From the NCBI GenBank assembly GCA_003280345.1, contig QCFB01000007.1:1-64000 (forward strand): 64,000 bases of DNA, given 5' to 3'. Positions 55,691 to 64,000 of this stretch are shown here, in pieces. Under the pieces are notes generated by a model. That model searched no databases, was not told the DNA's origin, and saw nothing but the letters and a program-made list of their open reading frames with translations. The first letter of the stretch is position 1; every line of letters begins with the position of its first letter. The stretch comes from Prochlorococcus sp. AG-363-A16. GTDB lineage: Bacteria; Cyanobacteriota; Cyanobacteriia; PCC-6307; Cyanobiaceae. The position numbers were made by a program, and so were the translations under genes.

Positions 55691-56848
55691 ATGGTGCAAT
55701 TAATTCTCGAAAGTCTTTTTAATGGCATAGCTATTGGTTCGGTATTGCTTATAGCTGCCCTTGGTTTAGCAATTGTTTTTGGGCTAATGGGTGTAATTAA
55801 CCTAGCCCATGGAGAATTAATGATGCTGGGTGCATATTCAACTTATGTGACTCAACTTGTATTCAAATTACCTGCACTAAAACCCTTCTACAACTCCTAT
55901 GTAATCGTATCTTTAATGGTTGCTTTTTTAGTAGCTGCAGTTGTAGGAATCCTTTTAGAGCGATCAATAATCAGACGACTTTATGGAAGCCCTTTAGAAA
56001 CATTACTTGCAACCTGGGGAGTAAGCCTTATCCTCCAGCAATTTGTTAGAAGCGTTCCTTTGGCATATGCAAGCGGAATAATCATTGCACTATTAATAGG
56101 TTTAATTGTTCCACTAATTGTTCCTCATGATCTACTTTCTCATAGGAGAAATCGTCTAATAAAAGTCGGGAGTTTGGGTGGGTCTGTTTTAGTTGGGTTG
56201 CTTTCCGCCAATTGGTTATCAACTTCAATAAGCCGGCTGGGTCGTGCTAGTGCCAGAAATGTTGATGTGACGGCACCCTCATGGATGCGTGGTGGATTGG
56301 ATTTATGGGGGATAACATTCCCTGTCACACGCCTAGTCATAATTGTAATTACAATAATTGCCGTTATTTCTGTTACTTGGTTCCTCAAGCAAAGTGTCTG
56401 GGGAATGCGCATAAGAGCAGTCACCCAAAATCGAGAAATGAGTGAGTGCCTTGGAATATCTACTAAAAAAGTTGACGTGCTCACTTTTGGCATTGGTTCA
56501 GGACTTGCAGGTGTTGCAGGAGTAGCCGTCTCTCTACTTGGCTCTGTAGGTCCAAACGTGGGTGGAAGTTACATAGTTGGATGCTTCATGGTTGTTGTGC
56601 TTGGAGGTGTTGGCAATTTACTTGGAACAATTATTGCCTCCTTTGCAATCGGAATAATGACCGACTTAATAGGTGCTGGCCGATTACTTTCAATTTGGCC
56701 TGACATGCCTTCACCTTTAGCCTCAACAGTGGATTTCTTCGCCACAACAAGCATGGCAAGAGTATTGGTTTTTGCATTGATTGTTGTTTTCCTTCAGTTC
56801 AGGCCTTCAGGGTTATTCCCTCAAAAAGGTCGCATGGTGGAGAGCTGA
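55691..56848 (+). CDS. urtB: Urea ABC transporter, permease UrtB
   Basis: A 385-residue LivH-like inner-membrane permease with ~8 helices. Signs: GLAIVFGLMGVINLAHGELM, LLATWGVSLILQQFVRSVPL, IRAVTQNREMSECLGISTKK and VVLGGVGNLLGTIIASFAIG. Starts about 20 bp after the hairpin behind urtA. Confidence 0.95.
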   Translation: MVQLILESLFNGIAIGSVLLIAALGLAIVFGLMGVINLAHGELMMLGAYSTYVTQLVFKLPALKPFYNSYVIVSLMVAFLVAAVVGILLERSIIRRLYGSPLETLLATWGVSLILQQFVRSVPLAYASGIIIALLIGLIVPLIVPHDLLSHRRNRLIKVGSLGGSVLVGLLSANWLSTSISRLGRASARNVDVTAPSWMRGGLDLWGITFPVTRLVIIVITIIAVISVTWFLKQSVWGMRIRAVTQNREMSECLGISTKKVDVLTFGIGSGLAGVAGVAVSLLGSVGPNVGGSYIVGCFMVVVLGGVGNLLGTIIASFAIGIMTDLIGAGRLLSIWPDMPSPLASTVDFFATTSMARVLVFALIVVFLQFRPSGLFPQKGRMVES

Positions 56849-56850
56849 GT

Positions 56851-57978
56851 ATGAAAAAGACTCTTATAAATAGACGACTATTTCCCTTGATCATTTGGAT
56901 TACAATCATCGCCTCCATAATTGCAGCCCCTTCTTTACTACCTGTCTTCCGACTCAACTTGCTTGGTCGCTATCTTTCTCTAGCAATTGTTGCACTAGGC
57001 ATTGATCTGATTTGGGGCTTTACAGGGCTCCTTAGCCTCGGACAAGGTATCTTCTTCGCCTTAGGGGGCTATTGCGCTGCAATGTTTCTGCAGCTAAATA
57101 GTTCGGCAAATTTGCCTAATGGAATCCCTGAATTCTTTGGTCTCTATGGAATTCAAAGCTTGCCTTTTTTTTGGGAACCTTTCAAATCTCCACTTTTTAC
57201 ATTTGTAGGAATTTGGTTAATACCTTCTTTGGTCGCAGCTCTGCTTGGCTTTTTAGTTTTTCGAAACCGTATTAAAGGCGTTTATTTCTCAATCCTTACT
57301 CAAGCAGCCCTATTAGTCTTCTTTAACTTTTTCAATGGTCAGCAGAAATTAATTAACGGAACTAACGGACTTAAAACTGATGTCACAGAGCTTTTTGGAC
57401 AAATGGTGGGGTCTGATTCTATGCAGCGAATGTTTTTCTGGATCACAGCTTTATTAGTAGTTTTTGCATGGTTTTTTGCTCGTTGGATTGTATACGATCG
57501 TTTTGGAAATATATTAAAAGGCATTCGAGATGATGAGTCACGAGTTCGATTTACTGGTTATAACACTACCATTTTTAAAACAATTGTTTTTGCAATTGCA
57601 GGAGGTTTAGCTGGTATTTCAGGAGCTCTTTACACAGTTCAGTCAGGGATAGTTTCCCCCCAATTCATGACAGTACCATTCTCAATCGAAATGGTGATAT
57701 GGGTTGCTGTTGGTGGAAGAGGGACACTACTTGGCGCGATCCTTGGAGCAGTAATGATTAATTACGCTAAAAGCCTTGTCAGTGAAGCATTGCCTGCCAG
57801 CTGGATGTTTATACAAGGTGGTTTGTTCATCCTTGTGGTTACTGTCTTGCCTGAAGGGGTATTGGGATGGTTACAAAGTGATGGGCCTAGAAATTTGCTT
57901 TCTCGCTTAGGTGTATCTCGCCCACTTTCTACTTATCCAGGGCTTGAAGAAAAAAGCCATGACGAGGTGAGATTATGA
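56851..57978 (+). CDS. urtC: Urea ABC transporter, permease UrtC
   Basis: A 375-residue LivM-like permease: IVALGIDLIWGFTGLLSLGQ, GIFFALGGYCAAMFLQ, GNILKGIRDDESRVRFTGYN, IAGGLAGISGALYTVQSGIV. Two bases after urtB; overlaps urtD by 4 bp. Confidence 0.95.
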   Translation: MKKTLINRRLFPLIIWITIIASIIAAPSLLPVFRLNLLGRYLSLAIVALGIDLIWGFTGLLSLGQGIFFALGGYCAAMFLQLNSSANLPNGIPEFFGLYGIQSLPFFWEPFKSPLFTFVGIWLIPSLVAALLGFLVFRNRIKGVYFSILTQAALLVFFNFFNGQQKLINGTNGLKTDVTELFGQMVGSDSMQRMFFWITALLVVFAWFFARWIVYDRFGNILKGIRDDESRVRFTGYNTTIFKTIVFAIAGGLAGISGALYTVQSGIVSPQFMTVPFSIEMVIWVAVGGRGTLLGAILGAVMINYAKSLVSEALPASWMFIQGGLFILVVTVLPEGVLGWLQSDGPRNLLSRLGVSRPLSTYPGLEEKSHDEVRL

Positions 57979-58730
57979 CCTCACCTCAACTAGAGCTACG
58001 TCAGATCTCTGTAAGTTTTGAAGGATTTCTTGCTCTTAATGATCTCAGCCTTACTCTACAACCTGGAGAACTTAGAGCAGTAATAGGCCCTAATGGTGCA
58101 GGAAAAACAACTTTTCTTGATGTAATTACTGGTAAAATTCGCCCTTGTTCAGGAGATGTGATTTTTAAAGGAAAGTCAATTCTTGGAATAAGAGAGCACA
58201 AAGTAGCAAGACTTGGAATTGGAAGAAAATTTCAAAGTCCACGTGTATTTGAGAAGCTAACTGTTCATGAAAACCTTGCAATTGCAGTAAGCAAACCCAA
58301 AAGACCCTGGTCACTTCTTATTAGCAAGCTAACTGAAAGACAACGAACTCAAATCAACAATCTAATGAGCATTGTCAATTTACAATCAAAAGTAAATGTC
58401 CCAGCAGGTTCACTATCCCATGGTCAGAAACAATGGCTAGAAATCGCCATGCTTGTTGGCCAAGACCCTGATCTTCTCCTTGTCGACGAGCCTGTAGCAG
58501 GGCTTAGTGATGAAGAATCTGAACTTACAGCTGATCTGCTGAAGTCTTTATCAGGCGATCACACAGTTTTGGTAATAGATCATGACATGGAATTCATCCG
58601 AAGACTCGAAAGTTCAGTCACTGTTTTACACCAGGGTCATGTTCTATGTGAAGGTTCAATGAAAGATATTCAACACAATCCCAAAGTAATAGAAGTTTAT
58701 TTAGGCCAACAACAAGAGGTAAGCAAGTGA
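57975..58730 (+). CDS. urtD: Urea ABC transporter, ATPase UrtD
   Basis: 251-residue LivG-like ATPase. Walker A GPNGAGKTTFLDVITG near 38-53, signature LSHGQKQWLEIAMLV (SHGQ in place of SGGQ, usual for UrtD), Walker B LLLVDEPVAGLS. Overlaps its neighbours by 4 bp on both sides. Confidence 0.95.
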   Translation: MTSPQLELRQISVSFEGFLALNDLSLTLQPGELRAVIGPNGAGKTTFLDVITGKIRPCSGDVIFKGKSILGIREHKVARLGIGRKFQSPRVFEKLTVHENLAIAVSKPKRPWSLLISKLTERQRTQINNLMSIVNLQSKVNVPAGSLSHGQKQWLEIAMLVGQDPDLLLVDEPVAGLSDEESELTADLLKSLSGDHTVLVIDHDMEFIRRLESSVTVLHQGHVLCEGSMKDIQHNPKVIEVYLGQQQEVSK

Positions 58731-59434
58731 CTCTTCTTGAAGTTCGTGGATTAAACACCTACTACGGTGAGAGTCATATCCTTCGGGGAATTGATATAAC
58801 AATTAATTCTGGAGAAATGGTTTGCATAATAGGGCGAAATGGAGTTGGCAAAACAACCTTACTTAAATCTCTAATAGGGTTATTGAGCCCACGCACTGGA
58901 GAAATTATCTTCAATGGAGAAGCTATCAGAAAAAGGCCTCCACATCAAAGAGCCAAGCTGGGAATTGCTTACGTTCCCCAAGGCCGTGAGATCATCCCAC
59001 ACCTTACTGTTGAAGAAAATCTTCAACTAGGAATGGAGGCATTGTCAGAAGGACTTAAAAAACATTCAAGCATTGATAATTTTATCTATGAACTATTTCC
59101 TATTCTAAAAGCATTTCTAGGCCGCAAAGGAGGAGACCTCAGCGGAGGACAACAACAACAACTTGCTATAGCAAGAGCATTACTTGGCAAGCCAAAACTC
59201 CTTTTATTAGACGAGCCTACAGAGGGTATCCAGCCAAACATTATTCAAGATATTGAATCTGCAATAAGAAGGATTATCAGTGAAACTGGGATAGGGGTTT
59301 TACTTGTAGAGCAACACTTACATTTTGTACGAAAATCTGATCGGTACTATGCAATGCAACGTGGAGGCATTGTTGCAAGTGGTCAAACTAGGGACTTAAG
59401 TAAAGCAATAGTTGATCAATTCTTAAGTGTTTAA
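58727..59434 (+). CDS. urtE: Urea ABC transporter, ATPase UrtE
   Basis: 235-residue LivF-like ATPase. Walker A GRNGVGKTTLLKSLIG, signature LSGGQQQQLAIARALL, Walker B LLLLDEPTEGIQPNIIQDIE. GTG start overlaps the urtD stop. Last gene of the transporter operon; no clear terminator is seen within 100 bp. Confidence 0.95.
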   Translation: MTLLEVRGLNTYYGESHILRGIDITINSGEMVCIIGRNGVGKTTLLKSLIGLLSPRTGEIIFNGEAIRKRPPHQRAKLGIAYVPQGREIIPHLTVEENLQLGMEALSEGLKKHSSIDNFIYELFPILKAFLGRKGGDLSGGQQQQLAIARALLGKPKLLLLDEPTEGIQPNIIQDIESAIRRIISETGIGVLLVEQHLHFVRKSDRYYAMQRGGIVASGQTRDLSKAIVDQFLSV

Positions 59435-59784
59435 AATATCCAATAAGTTTTCAATGGGTTCTTTGCAATTTTATTCAAGTCTTTTAAGATCAAAATTCTT
59501 GAATCAATAAGATAATAGAATCTAAAACGAAGTGTCTTGAAAAATTTCTTCCATGGCAATAACTTAGCATTTTCGTTAAAGCCCAATATCCTTAAATGAT
59601 TACCAGCTTGCTAATTTAAAGTAATAGTCATTCTGTTTTATCCATGCACGTGCGTTCCCATTTTTTATCCAGCAATAAAAGAACATGTTCGCTGTCCAAA
59701 AAGTGCATGGCCGTTGCACTCGAAGAGTAGGTCCTTTGAACTTTAGGGTCGATATTCTATTTTTCTCTTAGGGATACCTTACGG
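59435..59784. other. Gene-poor interval
   Basis: Stop-rich on both strands,  with no clear terminator or RNA. It separates the urt operon from the arfB-type unit. Confidence 0.5.
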
Positions 59785-59844
59785 ATGAAAAGAACAAAAA
59801 GCAGTCCAAAAGCAATATCTTCTTGGGAAATAGCTAATCAATGA
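59785..59844 (+). CDS. Possible 19-residue peptide before arfB
   Basis: MKRTKSSPKAISSWEIANQ; its TGA overlaps the ATG of the next small frame (ATGA). Could be a short leader or the start of an interrupted gene. Confidence 0.35.
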   Translation: MKRTKSSPKAISSWEIANQ

Positions 59845-59933
59845 AGCTCCTAAAAAGAACCCATTCGAGTCTCAAGGCAACTTTGAAAATCACGAAGGCT
59901 CTTTCCAGACTTGTTGGGAGAAATAAAAAATAA
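59841..59933 (+). CDS. Small basic protein coupled to arfB, 30 residues
   Basis: MKLLKRTHSSLKATLKITKA then LSRLVGRNKK: nine Lys/Arg plus His, probably an RNA-binding or ribosome-associated helix. Its TAA overlaps the next ATG (TAATG), a tight coupling to the release-factor gene. Confidence 0.45.
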   Translation: MKLLKRTHSSLKATLKITKALSRLVGRNKK

Positions 59934-60361
59934 TGGATTTAACTATCAATGCTAATTTAATCATTCCCTCTAAAGAGCTAAAATGGCACTTCTCGCGTTC
60001 TTCTGGTCCTGGAGGGCAAGGAGTCAATACAACTGATAGCCGAGTTGAGCTTCTCTTAGATATAAAGAATTCCTCTGCAATTGCTCCTTTTCAAAAGCAG
60101 AGGTTGATTGAAAAGCTTGGGAGTCGTTGTATCAATGGTTGCCTAATTGTCATTGTAGAGAAAGAGCGCTCCCAATACCAAAACCGAAAATTAGCATTAG
60201 CACGTTTAGCAGATCTTATCCGAGAGGGATTACAGCCAACTCCAAGGCCAAGGAAAGCGACCAAACCAACTCTAGCCTCACAAAAACAGAGAATTGAGAC
60301 AAAAAAACATCGAAGTACATTGAAGAAAAACCGTCAATACAAGCCTTCAGAAGAAGACTGA
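59933..60361 (+). CDS. arfB: Peptidyl-tRNA hydrolase ArfB-type (GGQ domain protein)
   Basis: A 142-residue RF-1 domain protein. The GGQ motif is at SSGPGGQGVN (residues ~24-33), with the conserved SRVELLLDI after it and a basic C-terminal tail (TKKHRSTLKKNRQYKPSEED). Such proteins enter the empty mRNA channel of stalled ribosomes with their tail and hydrolyse the peptidyl-tRNA. No codon-recognition domain is present. Confidence 0.88.
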   Translation: MDLTINANLIIPSKELKWHFSRSSGPGGQGVNTTDSRVELLLDIKNSSAIAPFQKQRLIEKLGSRCINGCLIVIVEKERSQYQNRKLALARLADLIREGLQPTPRPRKATKPTLASQKQRIETKKHRSTLKKNRQYKPSEED

Positions 60362-60591
60362 CTTTAAGACGCCTTTCATACAATCAAAACAACAATATAA
60401 GCATCTAAAAATACTTCAATTAGGAGACACCAAAAGCACAATCTCCTCTAAATCTAAAAACTATTGATAAAATCAACTACTTGTTAGTGAAGAATTGCAT
60501 TGAAGTATTTCGAAAGAATTATCAGTAGTCAAGCAAATTCATCCAATTCAAATATTTAATTAATTAAGTCTGGACTTGTCCCTACTTTTAT

Positions 60592-60880
60592 TTATTCAGA
60601 GTGACATTTATCAGACAAAACAGATGTTCTACCTTGGCAAATAACAACTTGACGTTTCAAATGTAGCCTTACTGCAGTCGCCAACGCCACACGTTCTGTA
60701 TCTCTTCCTTTGCGAATCAAATCTGCAACCTCCTCACGATGGCTTACATGAGCAAAAGCTTGCTCAATAATCGGCCCATCATCTAATTCCTCTGTCACAT
60801 AATGAGCAGTTGCACCAATCAACTTCACGCCTCTAGTACAGGCCTGATGATATGGTCTTGAACCTCAAAGGAATAAGACA
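60592..60880 (-). pseudogene. purU: purU (formyltetrahydrofolate deformylase) remnant
   Basis: The C-terminal part is intact for about 90 codons: GSRPYHQACTRGVKLIGATA, HYVTEELDDGPIIEQAFAHV, SHREEVADLIRKGRDTERVA, LATAVRLHLKRQVV. An in-frame TGA lies just before GSRPYHQ, and the N-terminal two-thirds (ACT and most of the formyltransferase domain) cannot be found upstream. The gene is truncated, so PurU function is presumably lost. Confidence 0.75.
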
Positions 60881-61132
60881 AGGGCTTACTTTGCGGACGC
60901 CCCAAGGAGTTGTCGGCTGTTATGGCTAATCAATAGGTCATCACAACTTTTAAGCCCTTCTAAAAGCCAATCAGGACTACAAACTTAAATTCCGAGACCT
61001 ACTGCTCCAAAAGCACTTTTCATCACTTGGCAAATATCAATTTGTTTAAGCCTTTACAAAGTTCTTGCTGGCTCTTACAGATAAGGATAAAAAGGCATGT
61101 AAATATCCCTTAACACTAGGACTCCTATTGGA

Positions 61133-62425
61133 ATGAATAAAATTAACTGCCCAGAATGCGGCAAGGTATTCAAAATTGACGAGTCTGGGTATGCGAATAT
61201 TCTTAAGCAAGTAAGAAATGACGAATTTGAGCAGGAGCTCGATAAAAGACTCGAATTAGCTGAAAGAGATAAAACAAAATCTATTGAGCTTGCCAAGAAA
61301 AGCATCGAGATAGAGATGCAGGAATCTGCCTCGATTAAAGACAAAAAAATCCAAGGCTTACAAGCACAGCTAGCTTCCGCGGAAGTCGAAAAGGCCTTGG
61401 AAATTTCTGAGGCTAAAAATTCTCTCGAAAAGGAGCGGGATGCACTCGTATACAAACTGGAAAAACTCCAAGAAACCAATGCAGTCAATCAGAAGCTTGC
61501 AATCACTAAAGTTGTAAATGAATTTCAAAAGGAACGCGACGAACTAAAGAATGACCTTCAGAAAGCTGAGCTTGAGAAACAACTCGCAGAGCAATCATTG
61601 AAGGGAAAGTACGAAATCCAAATAAAAGATCGCGATGATGCTATTGAAAGACTTCGTGATATGAAGATACGTCTATCAACAAAGATGATTGGTGAATCAT
61701 TAGAGCAGCACTGTGAAACAGAGTTCAATCGCATTCGAGCATCAGCTTTCCCACGTGCATACTTTGAAAAGGACAATGATACAAGAACCGGAAGTAAGGG
61801 AGACTATATTTTTCGCGATTTAGACGATTTAGGGACTGAGATAGTTTCAATTATGTTTGAAATGAAAAATGAAAGTGACACTACTTCAACAAAGAAAAAA
61901 AACGAAGACTTCCTCAAAGAATTAAACAAAGACCGAATAGAAAAGGGTTGCGAATTCGCAGTTTTAGTCTCGCTACTAGAACCTGATAGTGACTTTTATA
62001 ATTCCGGCATCGTCGATTTATCTCATCGTTATCCCAAGATGTATGTAGTGCGTCCACAATGTTTTCTGCCAATCATTATGCTTCTGCGAAATGCAGCGAT
62101 AAAATCACTTGAATACAAAGCAGAACTTGCTTTTGTTAGAGCACAAAACATAGACATTACAAACTTCGAAAAAAGTCTAGAGGTTTTCAAGACCTCATTT
62201 GGTAAGAATTACAGCCTAGCCTCAAGACGGTTCGAAACAGCTATTCAAGAGATTGATAAATCAATCGAGCATTTACAAAAAACCAAGGAAGCTCTTCTTG
62301 GCGCTGACAGAAACCTCAGACTGGCCAACGACAAGGCACAAGAAGTTACTGTTAAGAAATTAACTAAGCAAAACCCTACGATGGCAGCAAAGTTTCAAGA
62401 TCTCAAAAATAGGAATGCTGCCTAA
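61133..62425 (+). CDS. DUF2130 domain protein
   Basis: 430 residues. N-terminal zinc-type start [20 protein letters not shown], a long coiled coil (about 40-175), then the DUF2130 domain (RGS-like [20 protein letters not shown], then [51 protein letters not shown]) and a second helix. The D...E-x-K layout (DYIFRD ... FEMKNE) looks like a PD-(D/E)XK-type nuclease core, but catalysis is not shown. Often near mobile or defence genes in other bacteria, but no such partner is visible here. Confidence 0.85.
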   Translation: MNKINCPECGKVFKIDESGYANILKQVRNDEFEQELDKRLELAERDKTKSIELAKKSIEIEMQESASIKDKKIQGLQAQLASAEVEKALEISEAKNSLEKERDALVYKLEKLQETNAVNQKLAITKVVNEFQKERDELKNDLQKAELEKQLAEQSLKGKYEIQIKDRDDAIERLRDMKIRLSTKMIGESLEQHCETEFNRIRASAFPRAYFEKDNDTRTGSKGDYIFRDLDDLGTEIVSIMFEMKNESDTTSTKKKNEDFLKELNKDRIEKGCEFAVLVSLLEPDSDFYNSGIVDLSHRYPKMYVVRPQCFLPIIMLLRNAAIKSLEYKAELAFVRAQNIDITNFEKSLEVFKTSFGKNYSLASRRFETAIQEIDKSIEHLQKTKEALLGADRNLRLANDKAQEVTVKKLTKQNPTMAAKFQDLKNRNAA

Positions 62426-62519
62426 AGGAATTAACCATGACTTCTTTCATAAGAAATAGTATTGATAGAAGACAAATCCTTTCCATATAACTTGTTGATT
62501 CTAAAAATAAAATAATTGA

Positions 62520-62552
62520 GCAAAAAAAAAGCCCCGTCAAATTACGAGGCTT
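62520..62552 (-). terminator. Terminator of the second pcb gene
   Basis: AAGCC/GGCTT arms with inner CGT/ACG pairing and a 1-bp mismatch (about 62529-62552), then on the minus strand a T-run complementary to the A9 at 62522-62530. The GCC-CGTC...ACGAGGC arm resembles the terminator of the first pcb gene. Confidence 0.7.
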
Positions 62553-62579
62553 GATTTTTGATAAAGATAAGTCTACTTG

Positions 62580-63629
62580 TCAGTTAGCAAAATTTGGATT
62601 CAACTTTGCTCCAATATCCTTGAAGTTGTAACCCATGGAACGCAGTGCATGCCAAAGGTGACCCTGAAGGGCAAAGAAACCAACTATGTAGTGGAAATTA
62701 GACAAATAGCAACGTCCAGAGAATTGTGAGAAGCCATGAAGACTTTCGCCGTAATCAACTGAATCTACAAAAGCTGGAGCGATACGGAAAACTTGTTCCA
62801 AGGGTTCTCCATAAAACTCGACTGGATAAACAGTTGTATTTGTAGCGCACCAGAAAGAAGCCACAATTGCCATGAAGCCAATACCAGCAAGAGAGAAAGA
62901 AAGAATTGCTTCAGCAGAAAGCAAACCATCTCCTTTGAACTTGGTGTAATCACCAATTTGTCTGGTTGCAATGTGGAATGCACCACCAGTTATCTCAGCA
63001 AAGGCCAAGAAAGCGTGGCCACCCATAACATCTTCCAAGCTGTCAATTGAAAGGAAATCAAACTGATGATTCCATACTGCAGCAAGGTCAAGATTGTAAT
63101 TAACCTGTCGAATCGCTCCAACAGCAGGGTCATAAATTCCATGAATTCTGGCCCATTCAACAAACCAAATACAAGCAACACCCATGAAGATCAAGTGGTG
63201 ACCCAGGATAAAGGTTTGATTATCTGGGTTGTCCCATTCCAGTTTGAATTTCGTGGCTTGGATTACCTCACTTTGCTGCATATCCTCAGGGAAATAAAGG
63301 GCATGCAATAACCCACCAGCTCCATAAACCATGGAGACGACCAAATGAAGAAGAGCGATTGTTATGACGCCTGCACCAGTCCAAGCTCCTGCCTCATCAA
63401 ATCCAATCCCAATTGCAGCAAGGTGTGGAAGACTTACAAATCCCTGACTACCCATAGGTGCAGAGGAGTCAAAGCGAGATAGTTCAAAAAGAGTATTGGC
63501 ACCAGCAGCAAAAGCGATCATTCCTGTATGCGCAGCATGCGAGGCAATAAATCGTCCAGAGCGGTTGGTCACCATAGAATTACCAGCCCACCAGTCATAG
63601 GTGACGTTGGGATTCCCATACGTCTGCAT
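62580..63629 (-). CDS. pcb: Chlorophyll a/b-binding light-harvesting protein Pcb (second copy)
   Basis: A 349-residue six-helix antenna protein. The start MQTYGNPNVTYDWWAGNSMV is nearly identical to the other copy, and the helix motifs SHAAHTGMIAFAAGANTLFE, LGHHLIFMGVACIWF, MGGHAFLAFAEITG and GHLWHALRSMGYNF are kept. Differences are mostly in loops and the C-terminus (KLNPNFAN), so the two may serve different photosystems or light conditions. Gene duplication is the source. Confidence 0.95.
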   Translation of the reverse strand: MQTYGNPNVTYDWWAGNSMVTNRSGRFIASHAAHTGMIAFAAGANTLFELSRFDSSAPMGSQGFVSLPHLAAIGIGFDEAGAWTGAGVITIALLHLVVSMVYGAGGLLHALYFPEDMQQSEVIQATKFKLEWDNPDNQTFILGHHLIFMGVACIWFVEWARIHGIYDPAVGAIRQVNYNLDLAAVWNHQFDFLSIDSLEDVMGGHAFLAFAEITGGAFHIATRQIGDYTKFKGDGLLSAEAILSFSLAGIGFMAIVASFWCATNTTVYPVEFYGEPLEQVFRIAPAFVDSVDYGESLHGFSQFSGRCYLSNFHYIVGFFALQGHLWHALRSMGYNFKDIGAKLNPNFAN

Positions 63630-64000
63630 AATTTTTCAGGGGTCAATCTATTTACAAGGGGAACACTACAAGGACAAGAATTTATCTGCTCGAAATATTA
63701 AAAGGTCTTTTTATTTAGAAAGAATTGCGTGTTTGCAGAAGCCAAAAATATCCCAACCAAAAACAAGAGCTATAGAACCTAATTTGGGTGCAAACAGAAA
63801 AGCATTCGATATCCACAAGTGACTGCGATGCAGAGATTCTTCTGTCGCAGGCATGAAAGTCTTCCCCCCCCCCTTACTAGGCATTAGTCCCTAAAAAAGA
63901 AAAGCCTAGAAATTTAAGTAGGCGGAACTTCAAGTCCAGAATTAAAAATCCACTCTTACACCCACGCCTGAGACCACTTCTTTTTTTGCACTAATCATTG
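63630..64000. other. Upstream region of pcb, with a C10 tract
   Basis: No gene seen in the remaining 371 bp. A run of ten C residues lies at 63864-63873, which is unusual in this AT-rich DNA. The pcb promoter should lie between 63630 and about 63750. Confidence 0.45.

Overview
The window is cyanobacterial and almost certainly from a low-light Prochlorococcus, most like the SS120/CCMP1375 type. The grounds are two genes for Pcb chlorophyll a/b-binding antenna proteins (11072-12142 and 62580-63629), AT-rich DNA, single-copy housekeeping genes in short operons, DUF3318, DUF1824 and cyAbrB proteins typical of picocyanobacteria, and a complete urease plus urea-transport cluster. The strain assignment is an inference from gene content; no comparison could be run.

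Layout. 1-13.8 kb is dense housekeeping: rpmA, truB, a NagB-family isomerase, a SpoIID-like protein, rnz, petF, prmA, serA, a DUF3318 gene coupled to the photosystem II S4 protein, tRNA-Val(GAC), pcb and murD. 14-32 kb is gene-poor on a first pass but holds many very short genes, mostly 25-60 residues and often with one membrane helix. They sit among a few recognisable genes (apt, DUF2237, rubredoxin, DUF1824, SRAP, rpsU, TM2, nitroreductase). 33-43 kb is an accessory stretch: metY, a DCC thioredoxin-fold protein, cyAbrB, two methyltransferases of the FkbM and sugar-C-methyltransferase kinds, and several decaying genes (two yjbQ copies, a rhomboid-like gene, an unidentified gene). 43-48.9 kb is again rich in small proteins and ends with a ferredoxin/MBL-fold protein. 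49-59.4 kb is the nitrogen block: ureDABC on the minus strand, diverging from ureEFG and urtABCDE on the plus strand. 59.8-64 kb holds an arfB-type release factor gene, a purU remnant, a DUF2130 protein and the second pcb gene.

How the genes work together. UrtABCDE imports urea, UreABC hydrolyses it to ammonia and CO2, and UreDEFG installs nickel. A GT-N10-AC site with a -10 box at the right distance lies before urtA, as expected for NtcA control, and a strong hairpin between urtA and urtB probably sets the high ratio of binding protein to permease. The two Pcb proteins harvest light around the photosystems.

The most interesting material is outside the named genes. It includes two homologous ~88-nt small-RNA genes with covarying terminator hairpins (20652-20739 and 46993-47080), two paralogous twin-CX3C mini-proteins (43066-43221 and 48701-48871), two paralogous single-helix proteins with a histidine-rich tail (18827-19042 and 29436-29642), an A10 tract followed by an in-phase coding-like extension (25607-25709), and a cluster of pseudogenes at 36.5-39.6 kb.
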